A stretch of DNA of 64,000 nucleotides from Jannaschia marina (GTDB taxonomy: Bacteria > Pseudomonadota > Alphaproteobacteria > Rhodobacterales > Rhodobacteraceae): NCBI RefSeq assembly GCF_013404595.1, contig NZ_JABVAX010000001.1, positions 558,001 to 622,000 on the forward strand, written 5' to 3'. The notes below the pieces were generated by a model. It saw only the letters and a program-made list of their open reading frames with translations. It ran no database searches and was not told where the DNA came from. This document shows positions 18,419 through 27,500 of this stretch, piece by piece. The position numbers and the translations under genes were made by a program. Position 1 is the stretch's first letter. Each line of letters begins with the position of its first letter.

Positions 18419-19702
18419 CTATCCTGACACGAGTTTCAAGTTCTGCCGGGGCGCGGGTTTGCCCGTCGCCAGCCGGTCGTACGGGTCGAGGTCCGACAGC
18501 ATCATGTCGACGACCTGGCGCAGAAGCTGCCGCCGTCCCCGCGAGGAGTAGAAGCCGCCGGCGACCTGCGAGGTTTCCAGAAGGTAGTGGCGGTAGTCGC
18601 GGTAGGCGCGGCTGTCGGGGCGCTCGGGGTCGGCGAAGAACTCGGCGATGGGCTGATCGCTGACGAATTCCGGCTTGGAATAGACCGACCGGCCGAGTGC
18701 CTTGACCGGCAGCCCGCGCCAGAGCGCTTGCTGCGCCGCGGTGGAATTGACGGTGATCGCGCTGCGCGCCTCGTTCATCAGCCCGGCGAGTTTGCCGCCG
18801 CGCAGGTAATGCACGCGGCCGTCCAGACCGTAGTCCTCCACCAGACGCCGGATCGTCCCCAGGACCGGCGCGCGGCCGTCCTCGAGCGGATGCGCCTTGA
18901 GGACGAGGTGGTGATGCGTCGGTGCGCCCTTGGCGAAGCCTTCGATCACCTCCTCGAGGAAGTCGGTCATCGAGGCATAGGGCGAATGGGCGCGGAAGCT
19001 CGCATCGTGCTCCAGCTGCATCAGGCACAAGTGGTAGGGGAAGCCGCCATGGGTGATCCGGTAGGTCGAGATCTTCCGTTGCAGCGCCGTGACCGGCATC
19101 GTCAGGAGGCGGCGCAGGTAGAGACGGAACTCCTGCATCACCGTGATGGCCCGATGGGGGCGGTACTTGCGATAGCGGCCTGGGCGGGACACGACGAACC
19201 AGTGGTAGAGCATCCCGTAGAAGACATGGTGGCGCATATCGCCCCAGTGCGCGGGTGCATCGGGCAGGTCGAGGTCGAGCTCGGCCAGAGCGGCCTGCAT
19301 TTCCGGTACCGACTTGTCCATCAGGCGCGAGTGGGCGTTCGACCCGCCGCGCTCGTAGCTGACCCACCAGGGCCGCAGATAGCCTTCCTCGAAGACGTGC
19401 ACGGTGATCCCCTCGGCGCGGGCCACCTCGATCGCCTCGGCGTGGATCGCGCGCACGTCGCCGTAGAGCACGAGATCGGTGATCTCTTTCTCGGCCATGA
19501 TCGCCGCACAGCGCGCGGGCCATGCTTCGGGCGCGTCCTGATATGGAATGTAGCTGGCGCGATCGAACCAGAAGGACTCGTCGCCGCGGTTGAACCCGAC
19601 ACGCCACGTCCTGCAGCCGGCCGCGCGCAGGAGCGCCCCCAGCCGGTGGAAGAAGGGCCCGTGCGGCCCTTGCAGGAACAGGAATCGACGCGCTGGACGC
19701 AT
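18419..19702 (-). CDS. kpsS: capsular polysaccharide Kdo transferase, KpsS-like
   Basis: A 427-residue protein matching the capsule synthesis KpsS family: FLFLQGPHGPFFHRLG at the N terminus, VFEEGYLRPWWV, HHLVLKAHPLEDGR and AITVNSTAAQQALWRGLPV. KpsS adds the first Kdo to lysophosphatidylglycerol in ABC-dependent capsules; KpsC then extends it. GAGGGG precedes ATG 19702. It is first of the three-gene cluster. An 82-base gap with a CGGGGG/CCCCCG hairpin (18372-18387) separates it from the OPX gene. Confidence 0.88.
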   Translation of the reverse strand: MRPARRFLFLQGPHGPFFHRLGALLRAAGCRTWRVGFNRGDESFWFDRASYIPYQDAPEAWPARCAAIMAEKEITDLVLYGDVRAIHAEAIEVARAEGITVHVFEEGYLRPWWVSYERGGSNAHSRLMDKSVPEMQAALAELDLDLPDAPAHWGDMRHHVFYGMLYHWFVVSRPGRYRKYRPHRAITVMQEFRLYLRRLLTMPVTALQRKISTYRITHGGFPYHLCLMQLEHDASFRAHSPYASMTDFLEEVIEGFAKGAPTHHHLVLKAHPLEDGRAPVLGTIRRLVEDYGLDGRVHYLRGGKLAGLMNEARSAITVNSTAAQQALWRGLPVKALGRSVYSKPEFVSDQPIAEFFADPERPDSRAYRDYRHYLLETSQVAGGFYSSRGRRQLLRQVVDMMLSDLDPYDRLATGKPAPRQNLKLVSG

Positions 19703-19785
19703 TTCGCCCCTCGGATTGCTTCCCCCCCTTATCCGGCGTCGCGTGGGCAGGGGAAAGGCGCGATTGTGTCACGATTGGGGCACTT

Positions 19786-19834
19786 GCGGCCTCCGGGACA
19801 CGGGACTAGCTGGGAGGAAAGCACCGGAGGCCGC
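19786..19834 (+). promoter_or_regulatory. long inverted repeat that hides the ribE ribosome binding site
   Basis: GCGGCCTCCGG (19786-19796) is perfectly complementary to CCGGAGGCCGC (19824-19834), with 27 bases between. The second arm contains the GGAGG of ribE and ends directly at the ATG. In the folded leader the start site would be closed. A second GGGAGG lies in the loop. No FMN-riboswitch core strings are seen here, so any control would be of another kind. Confidence 0.6.
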
Positions 19835-20437
19835 ATGTTCACAGGCATTGTCACCGATATCGGAACCGTTCGCGCGCTCGAGCGACGCGGCGACCTGCGG
19901 GTGCGGATCGGAACGGTCTACGAACCGGCGACGATCGACCTCGGGGCCTCCATCGCCTGCGACGGTTGCTGCCTGACGGTCGTGGACCGCGGCACGGGCG
20001 ACGACGGACATTGGTTCGACGTGGACGTCAGCGCCGAGAGCCTGTCGAAGACGGCGCTCGGGGCCTGGACGGAGGGCGCGCGCGTGAACCTCGAACGGGC
20101 GCTGCGCCTCGGCGACGAACTCGGCGGACACATCGTTTCGGGCCATGTGGACGGCACGGCCGAGATCCTGTCGATCGCACCCGAGGGCGACTCGATGCGC
20201 TACCGTTTCCAGGCCCCCGAGGCGCTGGCCCGCTTCATCGCCCCCAAGGGTTCGGTCGCCTTGCAGGGCACGTCGCTCACCGTGAACGAGGTCGAGGGCC
20301 GCGTCTTCGGCGTCAACCTCATCCCGCATACGCAGGAGGTGACGACCTGGGGCGACCGCGCGGCGGGCGATCTGGTGAACCTCGAGATCGACACGCTCGC
20401 CCGCTACGTCGCGCGTCTGGCGGAGACGGCATCCTGA
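19835..20437 (+). CDS. ribE: riboflavin synthase alpha chain
   Basis: A 200-residue riboflavin synthase, which dismutates two 6,7-dimethyl-8-ribityllumazine molecules to riboflavin. The N-terminal MFTGIV and the duplicated lumazine-binding barrel with HIVSGHVDG are diagnostic. Start ATG 19835 is fixed by MFTGIV; the frame is open far upstream but only through the kpsS region. It heads a plus-strand run ending at nusB; a ribD gene is not present here. Confidence 0.96.
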   Translation: MFTGIVTDIGTVRALERRGDLRVRIGTVYEPATIDLGASIACDGCCLTVVDRGTGDDGHWFDVDVSAESLSKTALGAWTEGARVNLERALRLGDELGGHIVSGHVDGTAEILSIAPEGDSMRYRFQAPEALARFIAPKGSVALQGTSLTVNEVEGRVFGVNLIPHTQEVTTWGDRAAGDLVNLEIDTLARYVARLAETAS

Positions 20438-20658
20438 GCGGCCGCCCTCTCGTCGTCGCCTCGCTGGAAGACGGCACCGGCGACCGCTGCATCGACATCC
20501 TGCGGACGGGTGACGGCTTCGGCTGGGTCGAATGCCGCCGTGACCCGGAGGATGCACACGGCTGGCGACACCTGCATCCGCCGCGCACGGGGTTCGCCGA
20601 TGCCGGCGCGGCCCGGGCCGATGCGACGCGAACGGCCGGCTGGCTTGAACCGGACTGA
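20434..20658 (+). CDS. small protein of unknown function, probable non-ATG start
   Basis: A 74-codon frame directly after ribE (GRPLVVASLEDGTGDRCIDI... to AGWLEPD). Its third codon positions are strongly G/C, as in the surrounding genes, and it has a balanced composition (DILRTGDGFGWVECRRDPEDAHGW). No in-frame ATG, GTG or TTG occurs; the CTG at 20434 overlaps the ribE stop as CTGA, like the ATGA and GTGA couplings elsewhere in the window. No family recognised. Real coding is likely but unproven. Confidence 0.45.
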   Translation: MSGRPLVVASLEDGTGDRCIDILRTGDGFGWVECRRDPEDAHGWRHLHPPRTGFADAGAARADATRTAGWLEPD

Positions 20659-20767
20659 GCCCGGAACCCGGGCCGATACGATGAAATGCGCGGCAGGTCC
20701 GGGCCGACGGACGCCTGCCGGGCGACGGACCCTTGCGCCGGCCGCGGTCCCATGCACGACTTGTCGG

Positions 20768-21328
20768 ATGACACAGCACAGACCCGGTATCGGCCACAAC
20801 TCCGGCCAGGATTTCAACGGCTACTCCGCTCGGCTCCATCAGTGGCGCAGGGCCCGGAAGGCCCTCATCCCGAACACGATTCCGGTCGAGGTTGTGAGGA
20901 TGCGGGTTCGGCGCGCGGCGGCCATCGGCCTCGACTACGGCACCTATGCCTCGATCCGGGCGGGCACGGGGCGCGACATCGCGGCGCTTCTCTTCTCCTC
21001 GAACGCGCTCGGCATGATCCGACGGGCCGAGATGGAGGCCGCCCGTGCCGCCAAGATCGCCGTGGTGGAGGCCCGGCGCGGCGGGCTGATGCACGCGCCT
21101 CTGCCGGCGGATCCCGTTGCGCCGCTCGATTTCGCGGCTCCTGCGCCGCGGTTCACGGCAAGCTGGACCGACCTGCGCGCCGAGTTGCGCGCCCTGCTGG
21201 AGCGCGAGAAACTTCCCGCGGATGCCGTCCTCCTGATCGGCGAGACCGACTTCGAGCAAAGCTGGTGCGCGGCCCTGCGCGCGGGTGGCTACCTGAGCGG
21301 GGCACGCTACTTCGGGGCGGCGGCATGA
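20768..21328 (+). CDS. conserved-looking protein of unknown function
   Basis: A 186-residue soluble protein starting MTQHRPGIGHNSGQDFNGYS, followed by a basic stretch (HQWRRARKALIPNTIPVEVVRMRVRRAAAIG) and an alanine-rich helical middle. No catalytic motif or membrane segment is evident. It lies between ribE and an SDR gene and overlaps the latter by four bases (ATGA), so the two are probably co-translated. The upstream frame is open but its codons lack the genome's bias, so ATG 20768 is preferred. Function unknown. Confidence 0.7.
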   Translation: MTQHRPGIGHNSGQDFNGYSARLHQWRRARKALIPNTIPVEVVRMRVRRAAAIGLDYGTYASIRAGTGRDIAALLFSSNALGMIRRAEMEAARAAKIAVVEARRGGLMHAPLPADPVAPLDFAAPAPRFTASWTDLRAELRALLEREKLPADAVLLIGETDFEQSWCAALRAGGYLSGARYFGAAA

Positions 21329-22101
21329 CGCTCGCGCTCGTCACCGGAGCCTCGGGCGGGATCGGCCGGGCCATCGCGGAATACCACGCGGCGCAGGGCG
21401 GCGACCTGATCGTCACCGCGCGCCGCCTTCCGCAACTCGAGGCCCTGAAGGTCGAGCTCGAAGCCGCGCACGGCATCTCGGTCACGCCCGTCGCGGCCGA
21501 CCTTGGGACCGCCGAGGGGGTCGATGCCGTCCTCGCGGCCTGCGCCGAGCGGGACATCGGCATTCTCATCAACAACGCCGGGTTCGGCGGGCGCGGCCCG
21601 TTTCTAGAAGGCGAGGTCGCGGACGACCTGGCGATGATCGACCTCAACATCGAGGCCGTGGTCCGCCTCTGCCACGTGATGGGCCGTGCGATGGTTGCGC
21701 GGGGCGGGGGGCGCATCCTGAACGTCGGCTCGACCGCGGGGATGATGCCGGGGCCGCTGCAGGCGACCTACTTCGCGACAAAGGCCTTCGTGAACAGCTT
21801 CAGCCTCGCACTGGCGGAGGAGCTGCGCGAACATCGAGTGACCGTGACCGTCCTGGCACCGGGCTACGTGGAGACGGATTTCGCCGACCGTGCCGACATG
21901 CGCGACATCCCCCTGACCCGCGAGGGGCAGACGCCCGCGTCCGTCGCCAAGGTCGGCTACGACGCGATGATGGCGGGCAAGCTGCATGTGGTGAACGAGG
22001 CCAAGCTGTCGTTCCTCGTGAACTGGGTCATCCCCTTCCTGCCGCGCCGCATGGTCCTGAAGATGGTGCGCGACATGCAGACCCGCGGCGGCGGCACCTG
22101 A
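21325..22101 (+). CDS. short-chain dehydrogenase/reductase
   Basis: A 258-residue classical SDR. It has the cofactor motif VTGASGGIGRA, the NNAG motif, a catalytic serine in NVGSTAGMM, and YFATK holding the catalytic tyrosine and lysine (Y-x-x-x-K). The C-terminal PFLPRRMVLKMVRDMQ is typical of the DltE-like/YqjQ-like SDR subgroup with a hydrophobic tail. Substrate unknown. It is coupled to the preceding gene and sits 79 bases before ribBA. Confidence 0.9.
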   Translation: MTLALVTGASGGIGRAIAEYHAAQGGDLIVTARRLPQLEALKVELEAAHGISVTPVAADLGTAEGVDAVLAACAERDIGILINNAGFGGRGPFLEGEVADDLAMIDLNIEAVVRLCHVMGRAMVARGGGRILNVGSTAGMMPGPLQATYFATKAFVNSFSLALAEELREHRVTVTVLAPGYVETDFADRADMRDIPLTREGQTPASVAKVGYDAMMAGKLHVVNEAKLSFLVNWVIPFLPRRMVLKMVRDMQTRGGGT

Positions 22102-22180
22102 CAGGACGCCGCGTTTCGCGCGCGGCCTCTGGCCCTCGCTGCCCCGGCGGACTAGACCCGGCACGAGCAGGAGGTGTTCC

Positions 22181-23299
22181 ATGGCCGATCCCATCCCCTT
22201 CGAGGCCCCGGGCCCCGTCGAGACCGAATTCCGCGAGGTGATCTCCTCGATCGAGGAGATCATCGAGGATGCGCGCAACGGCCGGATGTTCATCCTCGTC
22301 GATCACGAGGACCGGGAGAACGAGGGCGACCTCGTGATCCCCGCACAGATGGCGACACCGGATGCGATCAACTTCATGGCGACCCACGGGCGCGGCCTGA
22401 TCTGCCTGACGCTCACGGGCGAGCGGATCGACGCGCTCGGCCTGCCGCTGATGGCGTCGCAGAACTCCTCGCGCCACGAGACGGCGTTCACCCTCTCGAT
22501 CGAAGCGCGTGAGGGTGTCAGCACGGGCATCAGCGCTGGCGACCGCGCCCGCACCGTCAGCGTGGCGATCGACGCCACCAAGGGCGCGGCCGACATCGCG
22601 ACGCCGGGTCATGTCTTTCCGCTCCGGGCGCGGGACGGCGGTGTTCTTGTGCGTGCGGGCCATACCGAGGCGGCGACCGATATCTCCCGGCTGGCGGGGC
22701 TTAACCCCTCGGGCGTGATCTGCGAGATCATGAACGAGGACGGCACGATGGCGCGCCTGCCCGACCTCATCGCCTTCGCGCAGCGGCACGGCCTGAAGAT
22801 CGGGACGATCAGCGATCTGATCTCCTATCGCCGCCGCCACGACAACCTCGTGCACGAAGGGACGTCGCGGACCGTCACGTCGCTCTACGGGGGCGAGTGG
22901 GAGATGCGCGTCTTCACCGACGAGACGCAGGGGGCCGAGCATATCGTGCTCTCGAAGGGCGACATCGCGAGCGACGCGCCGGTGCTCGTGCGGATGCATG
23001 CGATGAACCCGCTGCCCGACACGCTCGGCATCGGCGACAGCGACCTCGCCGGCGCGATGCAGGTCATCGCCGAGGAGGGTCGGGGGATCGTCGTCCTCCT
23101 GCGCGACACCGAGATGAAGCTCGACGCCGACGGCGTGAGCCCGCGCAAGCTGCGCCAGTACGGCCTTGGCGCGCAGATCCTCGCGGCGCTGGGGGTACAT
23201 GAAATGGAACTCGTGACGAACTCCGGCGCGCCCCGGGTCGTGGGTCTCGAAGCCTATGGCCTGAGCATCACCGGCACGCGCCCCATTCCGAAAGGCTGA
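22181..23299 (+). CDS. ribBA: 3,4-dihydroxy-2-butanone 4-phosphate synthase with a degenerate GTP cyclohydrolase II half
   Basis: A 372-residue RibBA-type fusion. The RibB half (about 20-215) is intact: LVDHEDRENEGDL, ATHGRGLIC, SRHETAFT and the GHTEA segment, making DHBP from ribulose 5-phosphate. The C-terminal RibA half lacks the zinc cysteines: where GTP cyclohydrolase II has a CxxxxGDxxxSxRCDCG stretch, this one reads RMHAMNPLPDTLGIGDSDLAG. GTP cyclohydrolase II activity is therefore unlikely. AGGAGG precedes the ATG. Three bases separate it from ribH. Confidence 0.92.
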   Translation: MADPIPFEAPGPVETEFREVISSIEEIIEDARNGRMFILVDHEDRENEGDLVIPAQMATPDAINFMATHGRGLICLTLTGERIDALGLPLMASQNSSRHETAFTLSIEAREGVSTGISAGDRARTVSVAIDATKGAADIATPGHVFPLRARDGGVLVRAGHTEAATDISRLAGLNPSGVICEIMNEDGTMARLPDLIAFAQRHGLKIGTISDLISYRRRHDNLVHEGTSRTVTSLYGGEWEMRVFTDETQGAEHIVLSKGDIASDAPVLVRMHAMNPLPDTLGIGDSDLAGAMQVIAEEGRGIVVLLRDTEMKLDADGVSPRKLRQYGLGAQILAALGVHEMELVTNSGAPRVVGLEAYGLSITGTRPIPKG

Positions 23300-23302
23300 T
23301 CC

Positions 23303-23848
23303 ATGGCTGGACACTCCGACAACGAACTGCCGCTCCCGTCCTTCGACAAACCGTGCAAGGTGCTGATCGTGATCGCGCCATACTACGGCGCGATCTCGAA
23401 GGCCCAGCTCGCCTCGGCCCGCGCGGTGATTGAGCGGGCGGGGGCCACGCACGAGACGGTGGAGATGCCCGGCTCGCTCGAGATCCCGACGGCAATCGGC
23501 ATCGCCCACCGCCAGAGCGACTATGACGGTTATGTCGCGCTCGGCTGCGTCATCCGGGGGCGAACGTCGCATTACGACGTCGTCGTGAACGAGAGCGCAC
23601 GGGCCATCGCCACGCTTGGCCTCGGCGGGGCCTGCATCGGTAACGGCATCATCACGGTCGAGAACATGGAGCAGGCCGAGGAGCGCGCCGACGCCGAACG
23701 TCTCGATACGGCGGGGGGCGCGGCGCAGGCGGCGCTGCATCTGATCGCGTTGCAGCGGTCGATGAAGAAGGCCGATACGGGCGTGGGCTTCAAGCCCGGC
23801 AGCTTCCAGTACGACGCGGCGGGCAAGAGCGGGCCGACGGTCGCCTGA
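23303..23848 (+). CDS. ribH: 6,7-dimethyl-8-ribityllumazine synthase
   Basis: A 181-residue lumazine synthase that condenses DHBP with the pyrimidine intermediate. Motifs: EMPGSLEIP, ALGCVIRGRTSHYD (catalytic histidine) and GNGIITVENMEQAEERA. It has a slightly long C-terminal tail (GFKPGSFQYDAAGKSG). It lies three bases after ribBA and 82 bases before nusB, with two palindromes in the gap. Confidence 0.96.
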   Translation: MAGHSDNELPLPSFDKPCKVLIVIAPYYGAISKAQLASARAVIERAGATHETVEMPGSLEIPTAIGIAHRQSDYDGYVALGCVIRGRTSHYDVVVNESARAIATLGLGGACIGNGIITVENMEQAEERADAERLDTAGGAAQAALHLIALQRSMKKADTGVGFKPGSFQYDAAGKSGPTVA

Positions 23849-23854
23849 AAGGGG

Positions 23855-23897
23855 ATCGGGCGAGACCGCCCGATGCAACTCCGTTCGAACGGAGTTG
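23855..23897. repeat. double palindrome downstream of ribH (copy A of a dispersed 22-base palindrome)
   Basis: A perfect stem ATCGGGCG/CGCCCGAT with an AGAC loop (23855-23874) is followed one base later by a perfect 22-base palindrome built on CAACTCCGTTC and its complement (23876-23897). The 22-mer recurs as a 20-mer at 30238-30257 and in full at 54453-54474, each time just downstream of a stop codon. It resembles a terminator hairpin but has no U-run. Confidence 0.75.
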
Positions 23898-23929
23898 TCA
23901 TCCCGCCCGACTGCCACTAGGTCGCGCCC

Positions 23930-24418
23930 ATGGATCAGATGACCCCCGACGAGAAACGCGCCCTGAAGCGCCGGATGAAATCCGCCGCCCGGCTCTACGC
24001 CGTTCAGGCGCTCTTCCAGATGGAGGCTGCCGGCCAGACCGTCGATGCCGTGCGGGGCGAGTTCGAGACCCATCGCTTCGGCATGGTCGTCGAGGAGGGG
24101 GCGTTCGAGGAGGGGAACGTCGATCTCTTCCGCCGCCTGCTCGAGTCGGCGGTGAACCTGCAAACGCGGATCGACCAGCTGACCGACCGCGGGTTGGCCG
24201 AACGCTGGCCGCTCGGCCGGATCGACCCGACGCTGCGCGCGCTCTTCCGTGCGGCAGGGGCGGAACTTCTCGACAGCGAGACGCCGCCGAAGGTCGTCAT
24301 CAACGAATTCGTCGAGGTCGCGCGTGCCTTCTTCCCCGAGGGCAAGGAATCGGGTTTCGTGAACGCCGTCCTCGACTTCATGGCCCGCGAGGCGAAGCCC
24401 GAGGCCTTCACGGGCTGA
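23930..24418 (+). CDS. nusB: transcription antitermination factor NusB
   Basis: A 162-residue NusB. It is helical throughout, with ARLYAVQALFQME near the N terminus, ALFRAAGAELLDSETPPKVVINEFVEVARAF and the terminal GFVNAVLDFMAR, all diagnostic. It binds boxA RNA with NusE in rRNA antitermination. Placement behind ribH is a widely conserved arrangement. Convergent with the RND pump gene, with a REP pair between. Confidence 0.95.
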   Translation: MDQMTPDEKRALKRRMKSAARLYAVQALFQMEAAGQTVDAVRGEFETHRFGMVVEEGAFEEGNVDLFRRLLESAVNLQTRIDQLTDRGLAERWPLGRIDPTLRALFRAAGAELLDSETPPKVVINEFVEVARAFFPEGKESGFVNAVLDFMAREAKPEAFTG

Positions 24419-24429
24419 CACGCGCCTCC

Positions 24430-24502
24430 GTCATCGTCGGGCTCGACCCGACGATCTCAAGCCGAACGACGGGAGATGGTCGGGTCGAGCCCGAACATGA
24501 TA
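24430..24502. repeat. REP/BIME-like inverted hairpin pair between nusB and the RND gene
   Basis: A perfect hairpin at 24433-24455 (ATCGTCGGG, loop CTCGA, CCCGACGAT) with GTC flank on the left and CTC on the right is followed by an inverted partner at 24476-24498 (ATGGTCGGG, loop TCGAG, CCCGAACAT; one mismatch) with GAG on the left. Same architecture as at 15.1, 39.2, 56.0 and 58.8 kb. Confidence 0.8.
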
Positions 24503-24513
24503 CTATGCGGGCG

Positions 24514-27500
24514 TCAGGCCGTTCGCTGCCGCGGCATCAGCATCGCCGCCAGAAGCCAGACCGCGAGGAGCGCGGCACCTGTCCCGGCGAGGAAGGTCGC
24601 GAAGACCGCGCCGATGCTGTCGCCGGGCAGGACGGGCGAGAGCGGGCCCCAGACCTCCCCGGTGATGAGCCGGTGACCCAGCGTCGCGAAGCCCCAGACG
24701 AGGATCGCCGTGCCGAGCAAAAGCCCGCCGAGCCCCGCGCCGCGTCCGCGCCGGCGACCGGGCAGGCGGGCGAAGCGACGCAGCGCGGTCGTCAGCCGGC
24801 CGATGTCGTGGCCCATCAGCAGGATCGCGGGCACGAGGAAGAGCACGAGCACCATTCCGAACCCGAGCCCGTAGGCCAGCGTGATGACCGTGGGCCGCAG
24901 GAACTGCGCCTGACTCGACGTCTCGTAGAGGAGGGGGGCGAGACCCAGCACCGTCGTCAGCGTCGTCAGCAGGATCGGGCGTAGCCGGTCGCAGATCGCG
25001 TCCACGATCGCCGGGCGGAGCGCGCGGGTGCGGGCGTAGTCGTCCACCGTGGTCACGAGGACGATGGAGTCGTTGATGATGATCCCGGTCATCCCGATCA
25101 GACCCACGACCGAGAACATGCTGAGCGGCACGTCCCACCACCAATGCCCCCAGATCGCGCCGATGAGGCCGAAGGGAATGACGGCCATGATGACGGCGGG
25201 CCGCGTCCAGCTGGAGAAGATCCACGCCAGCACGAGGTAGATGCCCAGAAGACAGGCGACGAGCCCGAGGGTCGCATCCGTCAGGAACTCGCGTTCCTGC
25301 TCGGCGAGGCCGCCCTGTTCGTACCCGACCTGATGGACCGCGGCGATCTCCGGCAGGATCTCCTCGGCGAGGCGGGTCCGGATCTCGTTCGCGCGGGCCG
25401 CGTCCTCCTGCGCGATGTCGCCCGAGACGGTGACGACCTGCACGCCGTTCTGGCGCTCGACGGTGGCGAAGCCCGAACGGACCTCGACCGTGACGATATC
25501 CGACAGCGCGACGTCCCCGCCCGAGGGCGAGCGCAGGCGAAGGGTGTCGAGGAAATCCGCCCGGATCTCGCCGCGCGGCAGCTCCACCCGGATCGCGCCC
25601 GTGCGGGGGCCGGCGGGGAAGGTGGCCGCCTCGATCCCGTTCAATCGGTTGCGCAGCGTCCCGCCCAGCGTGTCGATGTCGAATCCGAGCGCCTCGCCCT
25701 GGGGGGTGAGGTTCAGGATCAACTCGTCCTTGTCGAAGGGCAGGCTGTCCTCGACGCCCGAGACCTCTGGAAATTCGAGCACCGCGGTCTCGAGCGCCTC
25801 GGCCGCGGCCTTCAACGTCGCGGAATCGGCTCCGTAGAAGTCGACCGACAGCGCGTCGCCGCCGGGCCCCGAACGCCAGCCGCGAAAGCTGATTTCCTCG
25901 GTGAGGGGCAGCTGCGCCGCGCGCTCCTGCAGGCGTGCCACGAAATCGAAGCTGGAATAGGGGCGCAGGTCGGCGTCGATCAGCTCGATCGAGATCGCGC
26001 CGAGCTGGTCGCTCTCCTTGTCCTCGGCCGAGGGCAGGGGGCGGCCCGAGTTGCCGCCGATTTCGGCCAGCACATAGGCGAGCGGGTTGGTTCCGTACTC
26101 GGCCTCGTACTCCGCGCCGACCGCGAGCGTCGCCTCCTGCAGGGCGCGCATCTGTTCGAGCGTGTCGGCCCGCGTCGCCCCGTCGGCCATCGCGAAATTT
26201 CCGGTGACCGAGCCGCGTTCGGGCGCGTTGAAGAAGCGCCACTGCACGTCGCCGGTGAGGAACAGAGCGGCTTGCGTCGACAGAAGGACGACGGCCCCTG
26301 CCGCAACCGGATAACGCGCGTGCAACGCCAGCCGGACGAGGGGACGGAAGAGCCGCTCCCGCGTCCAGTCGAAGCCGAGCCCGACCCCGTGTGAGACAGT
26401 GTCGATCCCGTGCCGCGACAGGTGATCGAGTGTCCGCCGCGCGGCCCCCGGCGCGGCAAGGAACCCGAAATAGAGGAGCATCCCCAGGAGAACTGCGAGA
26501 AGCGGCGTCGCGATGCGGAAGACGTTGGCCCGCGTGGCCAGATCGGTCGCGAGCCCGAGAAGCTCCGCCGCGAGCAGAAGGCCGAAGACGAGAGTCGGGG
26601 TCAGCGCACAGATGACGAGGACCGCGGCCAGGCCCCCCACCGCCGCACGCAGGGGGCTGAACCCTGGTCTGGCTCGGTTGGTCAGGGCCCCCGCCATGTG
26701 ATGCGGCAGGATGAGGAAGCACTCGACGAGCGACGCGATCAGGACGACGATCACCGTGAAGGGAATGTCGATGATGAGATCGCCGAATCGACCGCCGATG
26801 GCGACGAGGCCGAAGAAGGCGATCACCGTGGTCAGCGTGGCCGAGAACACCGGAGTGAACATGCGCCGTGCCGCGTTCTCGGCGGCGCTCTTCGGATCCT
26901 CGCCGAGTTTGCGGTGCCGGAAGTCGGCGTGTTCGCCCACCACGATCGCGTCGTCGACCACGATGCCGAGCGTGATGATGAGCGCGAAGAGCGAAACCAT
27001 GTTGATCGTGATCCCCGCCCCCCACATGAGCGCGATCGCCGAGAACATGGCCACCGGGATGCCCGCGGCGACCCAGAAGGCTGTACGGGCATTCAGGAAC
27101 AGGAACAGCAGCGCCACCACGAGAGCGAGGCCGACGAGTGCGTTGTCGACGAGGATGTCGATACGTCCGGTGATGGCTTCCGTCCGCGTTCGGATGAGTT
27201 CGATCCGCGTGCCCTCCGGGGCGTCCTGCAGCACGTCATCGGCGACGCGCTCTACCGTGGCCTGGAGCGCGATGGCGTCGCCCTCGGCCGAACGGTCGAC
27301 GCGGACGCTGATCGCCGCATCCTCGCCCACGAAATAGGCGCGCTCCCGGTCGACCCCCTCCGAGGTGACGCGCGCGACGTCGCCGATCGTCAGCGTCGCG
27401 CCGTCGCTCCCCCTTCGGAGCACGATGGAGGCCACGTCGACGGTGTCGCGCCGGGCCGTGCCCGTGCGCACCCGCGCGTTGGCCCCGGTCACGTCGCCGG

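Noticed and set aside
19703..19834. FMN riboswitch ahead of ribE
   Set aside because: The conserved FMN aptamer core strings are absent; only the inverted repeat is seen.
22028..24421. A 797-codon minus-strand frame opposite ribBA, ribH and nusB
   Set aside because: All three sense genes are certain, and the antisense protein has no family features.
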